Shown here piece by piece: positions 31,623 through 38,636 of a stretch of 38,636 nucleotides of DNA. The notes beneath the pieces were generated by a model, which saw only the letters and a program-made list of their open reading frames with translations, was not told the origin of the DNA and searched no databases. The position numbers were made by a program, and so were the translations under genes. Origin of the DNA: Acidimicrobiia bacterium (GTDB lineage: Bacteria > Actinomycetota > Acidimicrobiia > Acidimicrobiales > Bin134). The stretch lies in contig JAJEDQ010000243.1 of assembly GCA_022821445.1 (NCBI GenBank), forward strand, positions 1 through 38,636, in the 5' to 3' direction. Each line of letters starts with the position of its first letter. Positions within the stretch are counted from its first letter, which is position 1.

Positions 31623-33848
31623 TCATCCGTCTTCTTCTTCATCCTCCGCGGGTTCGGGGGGCCTGGGGACTTCGATGAGGCTGCTGCGGTACCACACGCC
31701 ATCGTCGATGTCGGCGGGCAGGTAGGCAATGTCGGGGACGTAGGTGTGGCCGCGGAAATCGCTGAAGCCCAGTTGGACCCGCCCGTCGGCCAAGCGGCGG
31801 GCGCGGATCTGGCCGATCGACGTGTCGTTCAGCTCCACGTCCAAGGTGGAGTACCACGTGCCGATTTGCGTGTCAGCGGGCAGGTAGCGCCGCTCGGGCT
31901 GGATCTGGAAGCCGCTGGACAGCTCCACGCCATGCTCGATGCGATCGTCTTCGCCGAGTCGGGCCATGACGCGCAGGCCAATCGGCGGATCGGGCTCGGG
32001 TTCTTCCTCGGGCTCGGGAAGCGACTCGGGTTCGATCAATGCCAAAAGCTGCTCGCTCTGGTCGAGGCCGAGCCGCTCGAGGAACCGATGGTTGGCGGCA
32101 TCGACATTCTCAACTGCGCAGAGCACGTTGTCGATGGCAACGGTGTAGGCAAACTGGGCGGCTCTCATCTCAGCATCGAGTTCTTCCAGCGCATCGGTAT
32201 CCTCGATGTCGGCCAGCGCCAGCGGCTCGCTCAGCGGATCTTCGCCGGTGTAGCAGCTCGGCTGGCCGGACAGCATTGCCTGGACTTCAGGGTCATCCCA
32301 GCCCAGTTCGGCGGCTTGGGCCGCATCAACGATCTCGCCTGCCGCCACCACCGGGGCGATGACGTATTCGACGTAGGCCAACTGAGCCTGGACGGCCGAT
32401 GCTTCTTCGAACGACAACGCTCCGCCGCTGTCGATCCGCTCCAAGAGTGCGCGCCAAGACTCAGCCAGATACGCGTAGCTCCCCGATGCCCCGTCGGCAA
32501 AGGCGAGCACCAGCTGCTCAACGGCTATCGGGCTGATCGCCTCACCGGCGGCCAGCGTCTCGAGCAGTCCCGAATCTCGGACCAGAGCCGCATAACGCGG
32601 CGCGGCCGTCTGAAGGAGGCCGCTTGATGCGGGACCCGTCACGGTGACCGAAGCCAGGTCTGCCGATTCTGGCAGCCCCGTGATCGCCGGCCGGTCGAAG
32701 ATGCCATCGAGCAGTTGGGTGCGGACCCCAGCAGCAAACTGCGCCTTCTCCTGAGTCTCTGCGTCGATTTCGGCTTCGGGGTCGTCCACTGAGGACACCG
32801 TGGTGACCACCGTCCCTTCTTCATCCTCATTGTCCGCCTCAGCGTCGAGCTCCGCCGAGACCGAATAGACCACACCGTCGACTTCCACCTGCACGGGGTC
32901 GTAGGTCGGATTGCTCAGCACCAACAGGTCGTGCCATAGGCCGTGGAATCCGATCTCGTCCTCGTTGCCGTCGCGGGTGATGACCGCGGTGAAAACCCAG
33001 GTGGGGCCGGTTCTGTCGAATGTCACCGAGTGCGGGGCTACCTGCTCCGTCGTCGTGCTCGTTGCGCTCGCCGTTGCCTCGTTGGTGTGGTACGAGGCGC
33101 CCGCGGGCCAGAGGTTCGACAACACAGGGCTGATGCGGTCGAACACCCGGGGACCGATCGCATACAAGATGGCGTGGCTTTCCTGGTCGGGAAATTCATC
33201 ACCGCCCGCGTTGCCGATGCGGTAGTTGACGGGGAGCGGATCACCGGCCACCACCTCGGTGGGGATGTCGATCTCCTCGATCTTCAGCAAGGGGCTGTGC
33301 TGGCTGGCCTCGTCTTCCACGATGGTGAGGGTGAGGGTGAAATCGATCCGGGGGCCCTGAAGGTCTCTGGTCCGGAAGGTGGTGGCCTCTATCAGATAGA
33401 CGCCTGCCAGGAGCTCGCGTTCGATGCGGGCGTCGAGGGCGCCCACGCCGCCGTCATCATTTTCGGTAATCCGCTTGCCGTCCTCGTCCAGCAGATAGAG
33501 GAAGGAGTCGCCTTCGGAGGAGTTCAAGTCGATCCTGATCCGCCCAGTGTCGGCAATCTCGAACCGATAGGTGTGGGCATCGCTGTCGAGGCGGAAACGC
33601 GAGTCGCAGTCCCCGGTGGTCCAGCGGCCGCTCGCTTCCAGCGAGCTGCCCGGAGCACTGTCCAGCGCCCCCAGGTCGACAACCTCGCAGCTCGCCTCCT
33701 CCTGGGTGGTCACCTCTTCTTCGCTGATCAGGGCCGGCTCCTGGGCCGAGGCCGCTCCAGCTCCGCCAAAGGCCAGCACTCCGGCCAACAGTGCGACAAC
33801 CACCCCAGCGGTTGCCGCCGTCCGCCTTGCCCTCTTTGCTCGTTTCAC
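31623..33848 (-). CDS. Large secreted protein with PPC-like beta domain, function unknown
   Basis: A 741-aa protein starting at GTG 33848. The signal peptide is [15 protein letters not shown], a hydrophobic core and an AASA cleavage site before QEPALI. Residues about 85-160 ([48 protein letters not shown]) resemble a pre-peptidase C-terminal (PPC) domain. The middle is acidic with a helical region, and the C-terminal part has two similar segments with [15 protein letters not shown] and [18 protein letters not shown], an internal repeat. There is no anchor or sorting signal, so it is probably secreted free. No catalytic motif is recognised. Confidence 0.75.
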   Translation of the reverse strand: MKRAKRARRTAATAGVVVALLAGVLAFGGAGAASAQEPALISEEEVTTQEEASCEVVDLGALDSAPGSSLEASGRWTTGDCDSRFRLDSDAHTYRFEIADTGRIRIDLNSSEGDSFLYLLDEDGKRITENDDGGVGALDARIERELLAGVYLIEATTFRTRDLQGPRIDFTLTLTIVEDEASQHSPLLKIEEIDIPTEVVAGDPLPVNYRIGNAGGDEFPDQESHAILYAIGPRVFDRISPVLSNLWPAGASYHTNEATASATSTTTEQVAPHSVTFDRTGPTWVFTAVITRDGNEDEIGFHGLWHDLLVLSNPTYDPVQVEVDGVVYSVSAELDAEADNEDEEGTVVTTVSSVDDPEAEIDAETQEKAQFAAGVRTQLLDGIFDRPAITGLPESADLASVTVTGPASSGLLQTAAPRYAALVRDSGLLETLAAGEAISPIAVEQLVLAFADGASGSYAYLAESWRALLERIDSGGALSFEEASAVQAQLAYVEYVIAPVVAAGEIVDAAQAAELGWDDPEVQAMLSGQPSCYTGEDPLSEPLALADIEDTDALEELDAEMRAAQFAYTVAIDNVLCAVENVDAANHRFLERLGLDQSEQLLALIEPESLPEPEEEPEPDPPIGLRVMARLGEDDRIEHGVELSSGFQIQPERRYLPADTQIGTWYSTLDVELNDTSIGQIRARRLADGRVQLGFSDFRGHTYVPDIAYLPADIDDGVWYRSSLIEVPRPPEPAEDEEEDG

Positions 33849-34030
33849 TCCGTGCTCCCCATCAGGCAGTGCCCGTATACGACAGTCTTCGTTCGAGACG
33901 CGACGGCAAGACTATGCAGTCTCAAGGCGGCCAAACGACCTCAGCGGCTTGTTCATACTGGTTGGGCATTCATGCAGACCGGTTCAGCAACCGGAGGGGA
34001 TTGCCTGCGGCAGCCTCTACACTTCGAGGC

Positions 34031-34684
34031 ATGGCCTTGTTCGGTATGAAGAAGTCGATGATGGTGGACCCCGCCGATGCGCTGCCGGGGCGGGAAGAGG
34101 AGATGCCGGTGCCAGAGGCCCACTTCGTGAACGGCAACCCGTTGAAGCCGCCGTTCCCGGATGGCATAGAGCAGATCATGGTGGGAATGGGCTGCTTCTG
34201 GGGGGCGGAGCGGGTGTTCTGGCAGGCGCCAGGTGTGTTCACCACCGCCGCGGGCTACGCCGCGGGCTTCACCCCCAACCCCTCCTACCGGGAGGTCTGC
34301 TCCGGCCTGACCGGCCACAACGAAGCGGTGCTGGCCGTGTTCGACCCTGAGGCCACCAGCTACGAGCAGATGCTGGCGCTGTTCTGGGAGAACCACGACC
34401 CCACCCAGGGAATGCGCCAGGGCAACGATGTGGGCACCCAATACCGGTCGGGCATCTACTACTTCGACGACGACCAGAAGGTGGCCGCCGAGGCGTCCCG
34501 GGAGTGGTTTGGCGCCCGGCTGACCGACGCTGGCTACGGGGAGATAACTACTGAGATCATCGCCGCTCCACCCTTCTACTACGCCGAGGACTACCACCAG
34601 CAGTACCTGGCCAAAGTCCCCAACGGCTACTGCGGCCTCGGCGGCACCGGGGTCTCCTGCCCCATCGGTGTGGCCACCGACTGA
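34031..34684 (+). CDS. msrA: Peptide-methionine (S)-S-oxide reductase MsrA
   Basis: A 217-aa MsrA. The catalytic Cys is in [12 protein letters not shown] and the resolving cysteines in [11 protein letters not shown] near the C-terminus; [45 protein letters not shown] and [11 protein letters not shown] are the standard motifs. It reduces methionine S-sulfoxide in proteins using thioredoxin. ATG 34031 is chosen because the family-like sequence begins there; the track ORF start at 33791 is antisense to the secreted protein. An N-terminal extension of about 45 residues before the core is usual for actinobacterial MsrA. Confidence 0.95.
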   Translation: MALFGMKKSMMVDPADALPGREEEMPVPEAHFVNGNPLKPPFPDGIEQIMVGMGCFWGAERVFWQAPGVFTTAAGYAAGFTPNPSYREVCSGLTGHNEAVLAVFDPEATSYEQMLALFWENHDPTQGMRQGNDVGTQYRSGIYYFDDDQKVAAEASREWFGARLTDAGYGEITTEIIAAPPFYYAEDYHQQYLAKVPNGYCGLGGTGVSCPIGVATD

Positions 34685-34808
34685 TCAAGGAGGCGGCTGG
34701 AGCCACCGCACCCAGTTTGCTCCTTCGATGGGCGGATGTTGCAGGAAGTGGGCGAGGGCGGCGATGAGGTTGGCGGGGTTGGCTCCGGCGGTTTGCATGT
34801 GGCTAGGG

Positions 34809-34884
34809 AGGAAGAAGATCAGTCCACCGATCCCCAGGGGACGACTCATTAGCACCTTTGGCCGGTGACCGTGGCTATGTCAAG
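34809..34884. repeat. Left repeat A flanking the Fic gene
   Basis: An imperfect direct repeat of 36576-36651; the best part, from CCACCGATCCCC to GGCCGGTGACC, is nearly ungapped. Substitutions do not follow a codon pattern. Confidence 0.75.
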
Positions 34885-34971
34885 CGCATATAGATCGTCA
34901 TGTTGGGGTGAATCTTTCCTTATCTATGAGTTTTCATATAGTTTTCAGCTAATTTAAGAAAAAATATTGCC

Positions 34972-35008
34972 TAGTAGCTTATTGTGGAAAAAAATCTTGA
35001 ATAAGCTT
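34972..35008 (-). repeat. Left repeat B: 3' gene end reading LIQDFFPQ-stop
   Basis: A 37-bp copy matched by 36666-36702. On the minus strand it reads LIQDFFPQ and TAA. It also contains an 8-bp inverted repeat, AGCTTATT/AATAAGCT. Differences from the right copy fall almost only at third codon positions. Confidence 0.8.
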
Positions 35009-35032
35009 ATACCTGATAGTTAGGATTGCCAA

Positions 35033-36556
35033 GTGGCACGGGTAACTGCTTCCTATTGGCCGACAGGGCCGCGAACTGCCTTCTTCGACGACGAAGAAGG
35101 AGTGGCTTCGGCGCAGACTCTGGGGCGGGCGGTGGCCGAGGGTCACATCCGCCGTTTGGCCCCCCGGCTGTACACTGCTGATCTCGTCAGCGACCCGGCT
35201 CAGATTGTGGCAGAGAATCGCTGGTACATCCTGGGCCGATTGTTGCCTGGAGCGGTCATTGTGGACCGCTCTGCGGCCGAGGGCGGTAAGGCGGTTGACG
35301 GCGTTCTGTACGTGGCCAGCGAGGAGCGTCGAACACCCTTGAAGCTGCCGGGACTGGAAGTCCGGATTCGCCCCAGCCACATGAACGACGAAATTGCCGA
35401 CGACCTGCCATGGCCGCACGGTCTGCGCATTTCCCGGCCAGCCCGCATCCTGGTGGACAACTTGGCTTTATCCCGGAGCAGAGAAGGGCGAGCTGCCCGA
35501 ACCCTGTCTACGGCGGAACTGGAAGACTGGCTGGCTGGCAAGGCCGTGGTTTGGGACGAGGGGCGCATGTCCCGACTGCGGGAGGAAGCAGTTGAGATGG
35601 CTGAGGCCATCGGCGCCTCCACCCAGGTGAACGAGATCGACGGCTTGTTCCAACGCCTAGCAGGCTCTGAGCCGCTGCGCCCCGACTCCGGAGCGCTGTT
35701 CCAAGCTGTTGTCGGCGGCAAGGGCTGGGATGAGCAGCGAGTTGAGATGTTCAAGCGAGTGGCCAGCGGGTTGTCGGAGCATTCCGACCCTGATGTGGCG
35801 GAATTTCTGCCGGCTGGGCAGTACAACACAGAACTGCCGTTCTTCGAGAGCTACTTCTCCAATTACATCGAAGGCACCGTGTTCACGGTGGAAGAGGCCC
35901 GCCACATCATCGAGACCCAGCAGCCACCGGTATCCCGCTCCGCCGACGGCCATGACATATTGGGTACCTACCGATGCGTAGTCGACGCCGTGGGGCGCAA
36001 GGCGGTATCGGAATCCCCCCAGAGTCTGATGGGTTATCTCTGTGATCGCCACAAGATGATCCTCGGGGGTCGCCCGGAGATGGGGCCGGGACAGTGGAAG
36101 AAGGCGCCCAACCAGTTTGGGGCGTACCAGTTCGTCGCCCCCAATCTCGTTGAGGGCACCCTGCACAAGAGCCTGGAACTGGCCTGCTCTGTTCCGGCTG
36201 GCTTTCGCCGGGCGCTGTTCGCCATGGTGGTCATAACTGAGGTCCATCCCTTCGCCGATGGGAACGGCAGAGTGGCCCGCGTGATGATGAACGCCGAGCT
36301 GTCGGCCGTTGAAGCGGCCCGCATCGTCATTCCCAGCGTCTACCGCAACGAGTACATCGCCAGCCTGCGAAGCACCTCGGCCTCTGAGGGAGCAGAAGTG
36401 TCGGCGCTGATGAGGGTGATGGGCTTCGCATGGCGGTGGACCGCGGCCATGCCCTGGGAAGACCGAGCCGCCACCGAGGGCCAACTGGAGGCCACCAACG
36501 CCCTGCGAGACCCCGACGACGCCGCCATCGGCGGGATCAAACTCACCCTGCCCTGA
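35033..36556 (+). CDS. Fic-domain AMP-transferase with AbiEi-like N-terminal region
   Basis: A 507-aa protein from GTG 35033. The N-terminal 150 residues (ASAQTLGRAVAEGHIRRLAP, RLLPGAVIVDRSAAEGG and LRISRPARILVDNLALS) resemble AbiEi-type antitoxin or transcription-regulator modules with a winged helix. The C-terminal half is a Fic domain with the complete active site HPFADGNGRVAR (His405) for transfer of AMP or another nucleotide moiety to target proteins. The inhibitory helix motif S-x-x-x-E-G is seen upstream as SNYIEG (276-281), so it is a self-inhibited class II Fic. The target is unknown. The gene follows an AT-rich gap and is flanked by two-part imperfect direct repeats, which suggests horizontal acquisition. 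Confidence 0.85.
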   Translation: MARVTASYWPTGPRTAFFDDEEGVASAQTLGRAVAEGHIRRLAPRLYTADLVSDPAQIVAENRWYILGRLLPGAVIVDRSAAEGGKAVDGVLYVASEERRTPLKLPGLEVRIRPSHMNDEIADDLPWPHGLRISRPARILVDNLALSRSREGRAARTLSTAELEDWLAGKAVVWDEGRMSRLREEAVEMAEAIGASTQVNEIDGLFQRLAGSEPLRPDSGALFQAVVGGKGWDEQRVEMFKRVASGLSEHSDPDVAEFLPAGQYNTELPFFESYFSNYIEGTVFTVEEARHIIETQQPPVSRSADGHDILGTYRCVVDAVGRKAVSESPQSLMGYLCDRHKMILGGRPEMGPGQWKKAPNQFGAYQFVAPNLVEGTLHKSLELACSVPAGFRRALFAMVVITEVHPFADGNGRVARVMMNAELSAVEAARIVIPSVYRNEYIASLRSTSASEGAEVSALMRVMGFAWRWTAAMPWEDRAATEGQLEATNALRDPDDAAIGGIKLTLP

Positions 36557-36575
36557 GCCTGAACGGATCAAATGG

Positions 36576-36651
36576 AGGGAGAAGCTCAGCCCACCGATCC
36601 CCGGGGGCCGACCTATTCGCACCTCAGGCCGGTGACCCTGGCCAATACAAG
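36576..36651. repeat. Right repeat A flanking the Fic gene
   Basis: Partner of 34809-34884 in the same orientation, starting 20 bp after the Fic stop. Confidence 0.75.
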
Positions 36652-36665
36652 ATCAAATCGTCGTT

Positions 36666-36702
36666 TAGTGGCTTACTGCGGCAAGAAGTCTTGAATAAGC
36701 CC
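36666..36702 (-). repeat. Right repeat B: 3' gene end reading LIQDFLPQ-stop
   Basis: Partner of 34972-35008. On the minus strand it reads LIQDFLPQ and TAA, and lies 8 bp beyond the thiolase stop codon. The hairpin is kept as GGCTTACT/AATAAGCC, with the first base pair changed from A-T to G-C. Confidence 0.8.
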
Positions 36703-36710
36703 ACCTGAGC

Positions 36711-38246
36711 TCAGGCCGGGGCGAATACGCAGCGGCCGGTGGTGGGGTCTTGGCGTACATCGCCAGTACGTCCTACGGCTTCGGAGGCGAGCAGGTCGCG
36801 GAGCAGGTCGCGGTCTTCGGGGATGTTGGCCAAGAAGCGCCGGCCCTCGGTGCCGTTGCCGTTGAGGCGTCCGCAGACGTAGCCCATGGTTGGCTGGCCG
36901 TCGCGGTCGTGCATGACGGTGTAGGCCTCGATGCGGCCCCGGCCGGTGGCCGACTCGTCGGGAATGGCGGGGGCGGTGTTCATGGATGCCGATGGGGGCA
37001 GGGCGTCGGGCCGGTTCCAGCCGCCTTGCTTGGGCCGGGCCGACAGCACTGCGGCGGCGTGCTTGGTCAAAAAGAAGCCGTTGCCGGTGACCATTCCGAT
37101 CGAGAGGTCGTCTTCGCGCAGCCGCTCGACCATGGCGGCTATCGAGTTCATGTTGTAGGCCGACCCTGGGCCGCCGGCGTAGGGCAGGCCTCCGGTGACG
37201 GTGAACGGGCGGGAGTCCAACTCGTCGATGCCCAGCATGGCGCAGGCCATCCGAACCGCAATGGGGAAGCAGGAGTAGAAGTCGAACAGGGCGATGTCGT
37301 CCACGCCGACGCCGGCCTGGCCCAGCGCGCCCAGCGAGGAATCCTTCATCGACGGGCACTCGGCGAAGTTGGGGCGGGTGCTGGCGAACCAGGCCCGCTC
37401 GGAGGCGTTGTGGCCGCCCCACCAGTACACCCAGCGATCCTCGGGTATGCCCAGATCCCGGGCCTTAGCTGTTGAGGTCATCACGTAGGCTCCGGCCTGG
37501 TCGGTGTTGAGCACTGAGTTCAGGTACTTGGTGTAGGGAAAGCCGATCATTCGATTTTCCGCAGTAGGGGTGTACAACTCCTCGGCGCTACGCTCGGTGG
37601 GGAACCAGGCGTAGGGGTTGGCGGCGGCCACCGCGGTGAACTCGGTCATCATCTGGCCCAATCGCTGGGCATGCTCGGCCAGGGTCATTCCCTGGGCAGC
37701 CCGCAGGGCGTTCTCGAACAAGGGGTAGGCTTGGATGGGGCGGGTGAGGCGATGGCGCTCCTCGAGTTCCGACACCATGGGCTGGGCGACGGCGCCGAAC
37801 CGCTCGTCGGCCCCAGAGGGATCGCCGCCGGTCGGCCAGTTCAGATCCACCCCGGCTGCCTCAGCCCGCTCGGCCGTCTTCCATGCCTGACCGCCGGTCA
37901 TCACCGCCACCTCGGTGCGTCCCGCGATGATCTCCGCAGCCAGGTGGTTGGCGGCCAAAACGCCGATCTCCCCACCGCCCCCGGTGTTCTGGATCCGGGC
38001 CCGGCGGTCGATGCCCAGCCTCTCGGCAACAAGTGCGGCGCCATTCGCCGGAGTCCAATAGGCCGATGGGATGTGAAAGAAGGCGTCAACCTTGGCAAAC
38101 AGGCTTTGGCCCAGCCCAGTGTCATAGGCGGCCCGGGAGGCCACATCGATCATCATGGACAGCGGGTCGAGCGCGGCCTCTGGGTCGGTCTCCCGTCCCG
38201 CGTACTGCGCTACTCCCACCAGCACCGGTGCCCGATCCCCGCTCAT
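36711..38246 (-). CDS. Thiolase-superfamily protein (acetyl-CoA acetyltransferase/SCP-x-like) without an evident nucleophile Cys
   Basis: A 511-aa thiolase-like protein (VLVGVAQYAGRETDPEAALDPL, then HLAAEIIAGRTEVAVMTGGQAWKT, DIALFDFYSCFPIAVRMACAMLG and VTGGLPYAGGPGSAYNMNSIA). It ends in an extra domain (RGRIEAYTVMHDRDGQPTMGYVCGRL) common in this actinobacterial group. Where thiolases have the nucleophilic Cys the reading is IQNTGGGGEIGVL, with no Cys. It probably acts in acyl-CoA metabolism, either as a divergent thiolase or a partner subunit. ATG 38246 is chosen over the track start at 38270 because the family N-terminus is MSGDRAPVLVGVAQ. Confidence 0.8.
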   Translation of the reverse strand: MSGDRAPVLVGVAQYAGRETDPEAALDPLSMMIDVASRAAYDTGLGQSLFAKVDAFFHIPSAYWTPANGAALVAERLGIDRRARIQNTGGGGEIGVLAANHLAAEIIAGRTEVAVMTGGQAWKTAERAEAAGVDLNWPTGGDPSGADERFGAVAQPMVSELEERHRLTRPIQAYPLFENALRAAQGMTLAEHAQRLGQMMTEFTAVAAANPYAWFPTERSAEELYTPTAENRMIGFPYTKYLNSVLNTDQAGAYVMTSTAKARDLGIPEDRWVYWWGGHNASERAWFASTRPNFAECPSMKDSSLGALGQAGVGVDDIALFDFYSCFPIAVRMACAMLGIDELDSRPFTVTGGLPYAGGPGSAYNMNSIAAMVERLREDDLSIGMVTGNGFFLTKHAAAVLSARPKQGGWNRPDALPPSASMNTAPAIPDESATGRGRIEAYTVMHDRDGQPTMGYVCGRLNGNGTEGRRFLANIPEDRDLLRDLLASEAVGRTGDVRQDPTTGRCVFAPA

Positions 38247-38304
38247 TGCGGCGATGTTATGGCACACCAACTTCGTGTTGGACGGTTTTCGGTGTGTGAT
38301 GTGT

Positions 38305-38636
38305 TTAGTCGTTGTCGGTGATGGTGCCTTGTGCTTGGTTGTCGCCCATTGTGGCGTGGGTGGTGTCGGAGAGGAACAGCCTCAGTGTGAGGGTTTCGGT
38401 TCCCTCGCCGGGGGTGCGGTCGTCGATGAGCGAGACTCGCACGGTTTTGGAGGTCTCGCCTGGGGCGAAGGTGACGCTGCCCCACTCGGGCAGGTAGTCG
38501 GCGTAGGCCGTGGCGGTGCGGCCCCACATGGAGTAGTAGACGGTGATCGTGGCGGCGCTGGCGGCGCTGAGCTGCACGGTGAAGTCGATGGTTCCGTCGC
38601 CCTCTGCGGCGGTGGCGTCGGCGACTGTGATCGTCG
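38305..38636 (-). CDS. C-terminal part of a Calx-beta repeat surface/secreted protein (N-terminus beyond window)
   Basis: An open frame enters from the right edge and ends at 38305. It reads TITVADATAAEGDGTIDFTV, then SVTFAPGETSKTVRVSLIDD and GTETLTLRLFLSD, ending GTITDND. This is one Calx-beta domain with the characteristic E-G-D and F-x-P-G-E-T-S-K-T-V signature, usually tandem in large calcium-binding adhesins or exported proteins. The track start at 38577 is an internal GTG. The rest of the gene is outside the window. Confidence 0.85.
   Translation of the reverse strand, partial: TITVADATAAEGDGTIDFTVQLSAASAATITVYYSMWGRTATAYADYLPEWGSVTFAPGETSKTVRVSLIDDRTPGEGTETLTLRLFLSDTTHATMGDNQAQGTITDND

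Larger units (their letters stand above)
34685..35032. other. 348-bp gap upstream of the Fic gene: repeat remnants and an AT-rich block
   Basis: No functional gene is called. The minus strand has a short open stretch (34685 to about 34874) reading GHRPKVLMSRPLGIGGLIFFLP and then [22 protein letters not shown] to a TGA, which looks like the end of a lost protein but matches nothing I recognise. At 34809-34884 and 34972-35008 are the left copies of the two repeat parts (A and B) flanking the Fic gene. Between them is a strongly AT-rich block (about 34905-34970), unlike the GC-rich surroundings, which may hold the Fic promoter and marks foreign DNA. Confidence 0.6.

Noticed and set aside
31485-32627. 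Long plus-strand ORFs such as 31485-32627, 32943-34049, 30382-31545 and 25403-26704
   Set aside because: They lie antisense to well-supported genes (secreted protein, EF-G-like, P450), have no family motifs, and are explained by few stop codons in GC-rich DNA.

Overview
The window is visibly GC-rich, with genes packed tightly on both strands, frequent GTG starts and 4-bp ATGA/GTGA overlaps. Gene content points to a high-GC actinobacterium: two LLM-class (probably F420- or FMN-dependent) oxidoreductases, a classical menaquinone operon, acyl-CoA dehydrogenase/ligase/thiolase genes, a P450, an EF-G2-like GTPase and VapBC. An uncultivated marine or host-associated member of the Acidimicrobiia would fit, but that placement is inference from gene content only. 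No rRNA, tRNA or CRISPR array was seen.

Layout. 1-2309: a truncated small protein gene head-to-head with a formylglycine-generating enzyme, then an LLM oxidoreductase. 2310-4742: island-like stretch with an A-rich 24-bp direct repeat, a stand-alone AAA ATPase, the in-frame tail of a lost SMC/SbcC-like ATPase, and a VapBC pair. 4788-11343: an adenylate-forming ligase divergent from a MerR-like gene and a translationally coupled menF-menD-menH-menC operon making o-succinylbenzoate; a 44-bp tandem duplication lies between the two arms. 11340-12970: lipoprotein and MFS transporter. 12989-13867: an Abi-like HEPN gene, broken by one in-frame amber codon, enclosed by 57-bp near-perfect inverted repeats that can each fold into a hairpin. 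13930-20456: LLM oxidoreductase, membrane proteins, acyl-CoA dehydrogenase, acyl-CoA ligase and an enoyl-CoA hydratase pseudogene with an internal deletion. 20487-23043: two paralogous antibiotic-biosynthesis-monooxygenase-fold genes separated by a DUF4143 ATPase cassette that lies between 61-bp direct repeats. 23158-29432: MarR-TauD pair, an SDR without the catalytic Tyr, P450, and a ketol-acid-reductoisomerase-like gene coupled to an MFS exporter. 29461-34684: EF-G2-like GTPase, large secreted protein, MsrA. 35033-36556: a Fic protein with an AbiEi-like N-terminus, lying between two-part imperfect direct repeats, one part of which shows a coding signature. 36711-38636: thiolase-like protein and the C-terminus of a Calx-beta protein.

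The metabolic core is menaquinone biosynthesis plus acyl-CoA/fatty-acid type metabolism. The most unusual theme is that three single-gene, defence- or toxin-like units (Abi/HEPN, DUF4143 ATPase, AbiEi-Fic) each sit between their own repeat pair, each of a different type. Several genes nearby are decaying (Abi amber, small secreted protein amber, enoyl-CoA hydratase deletion, SMC-like tail).
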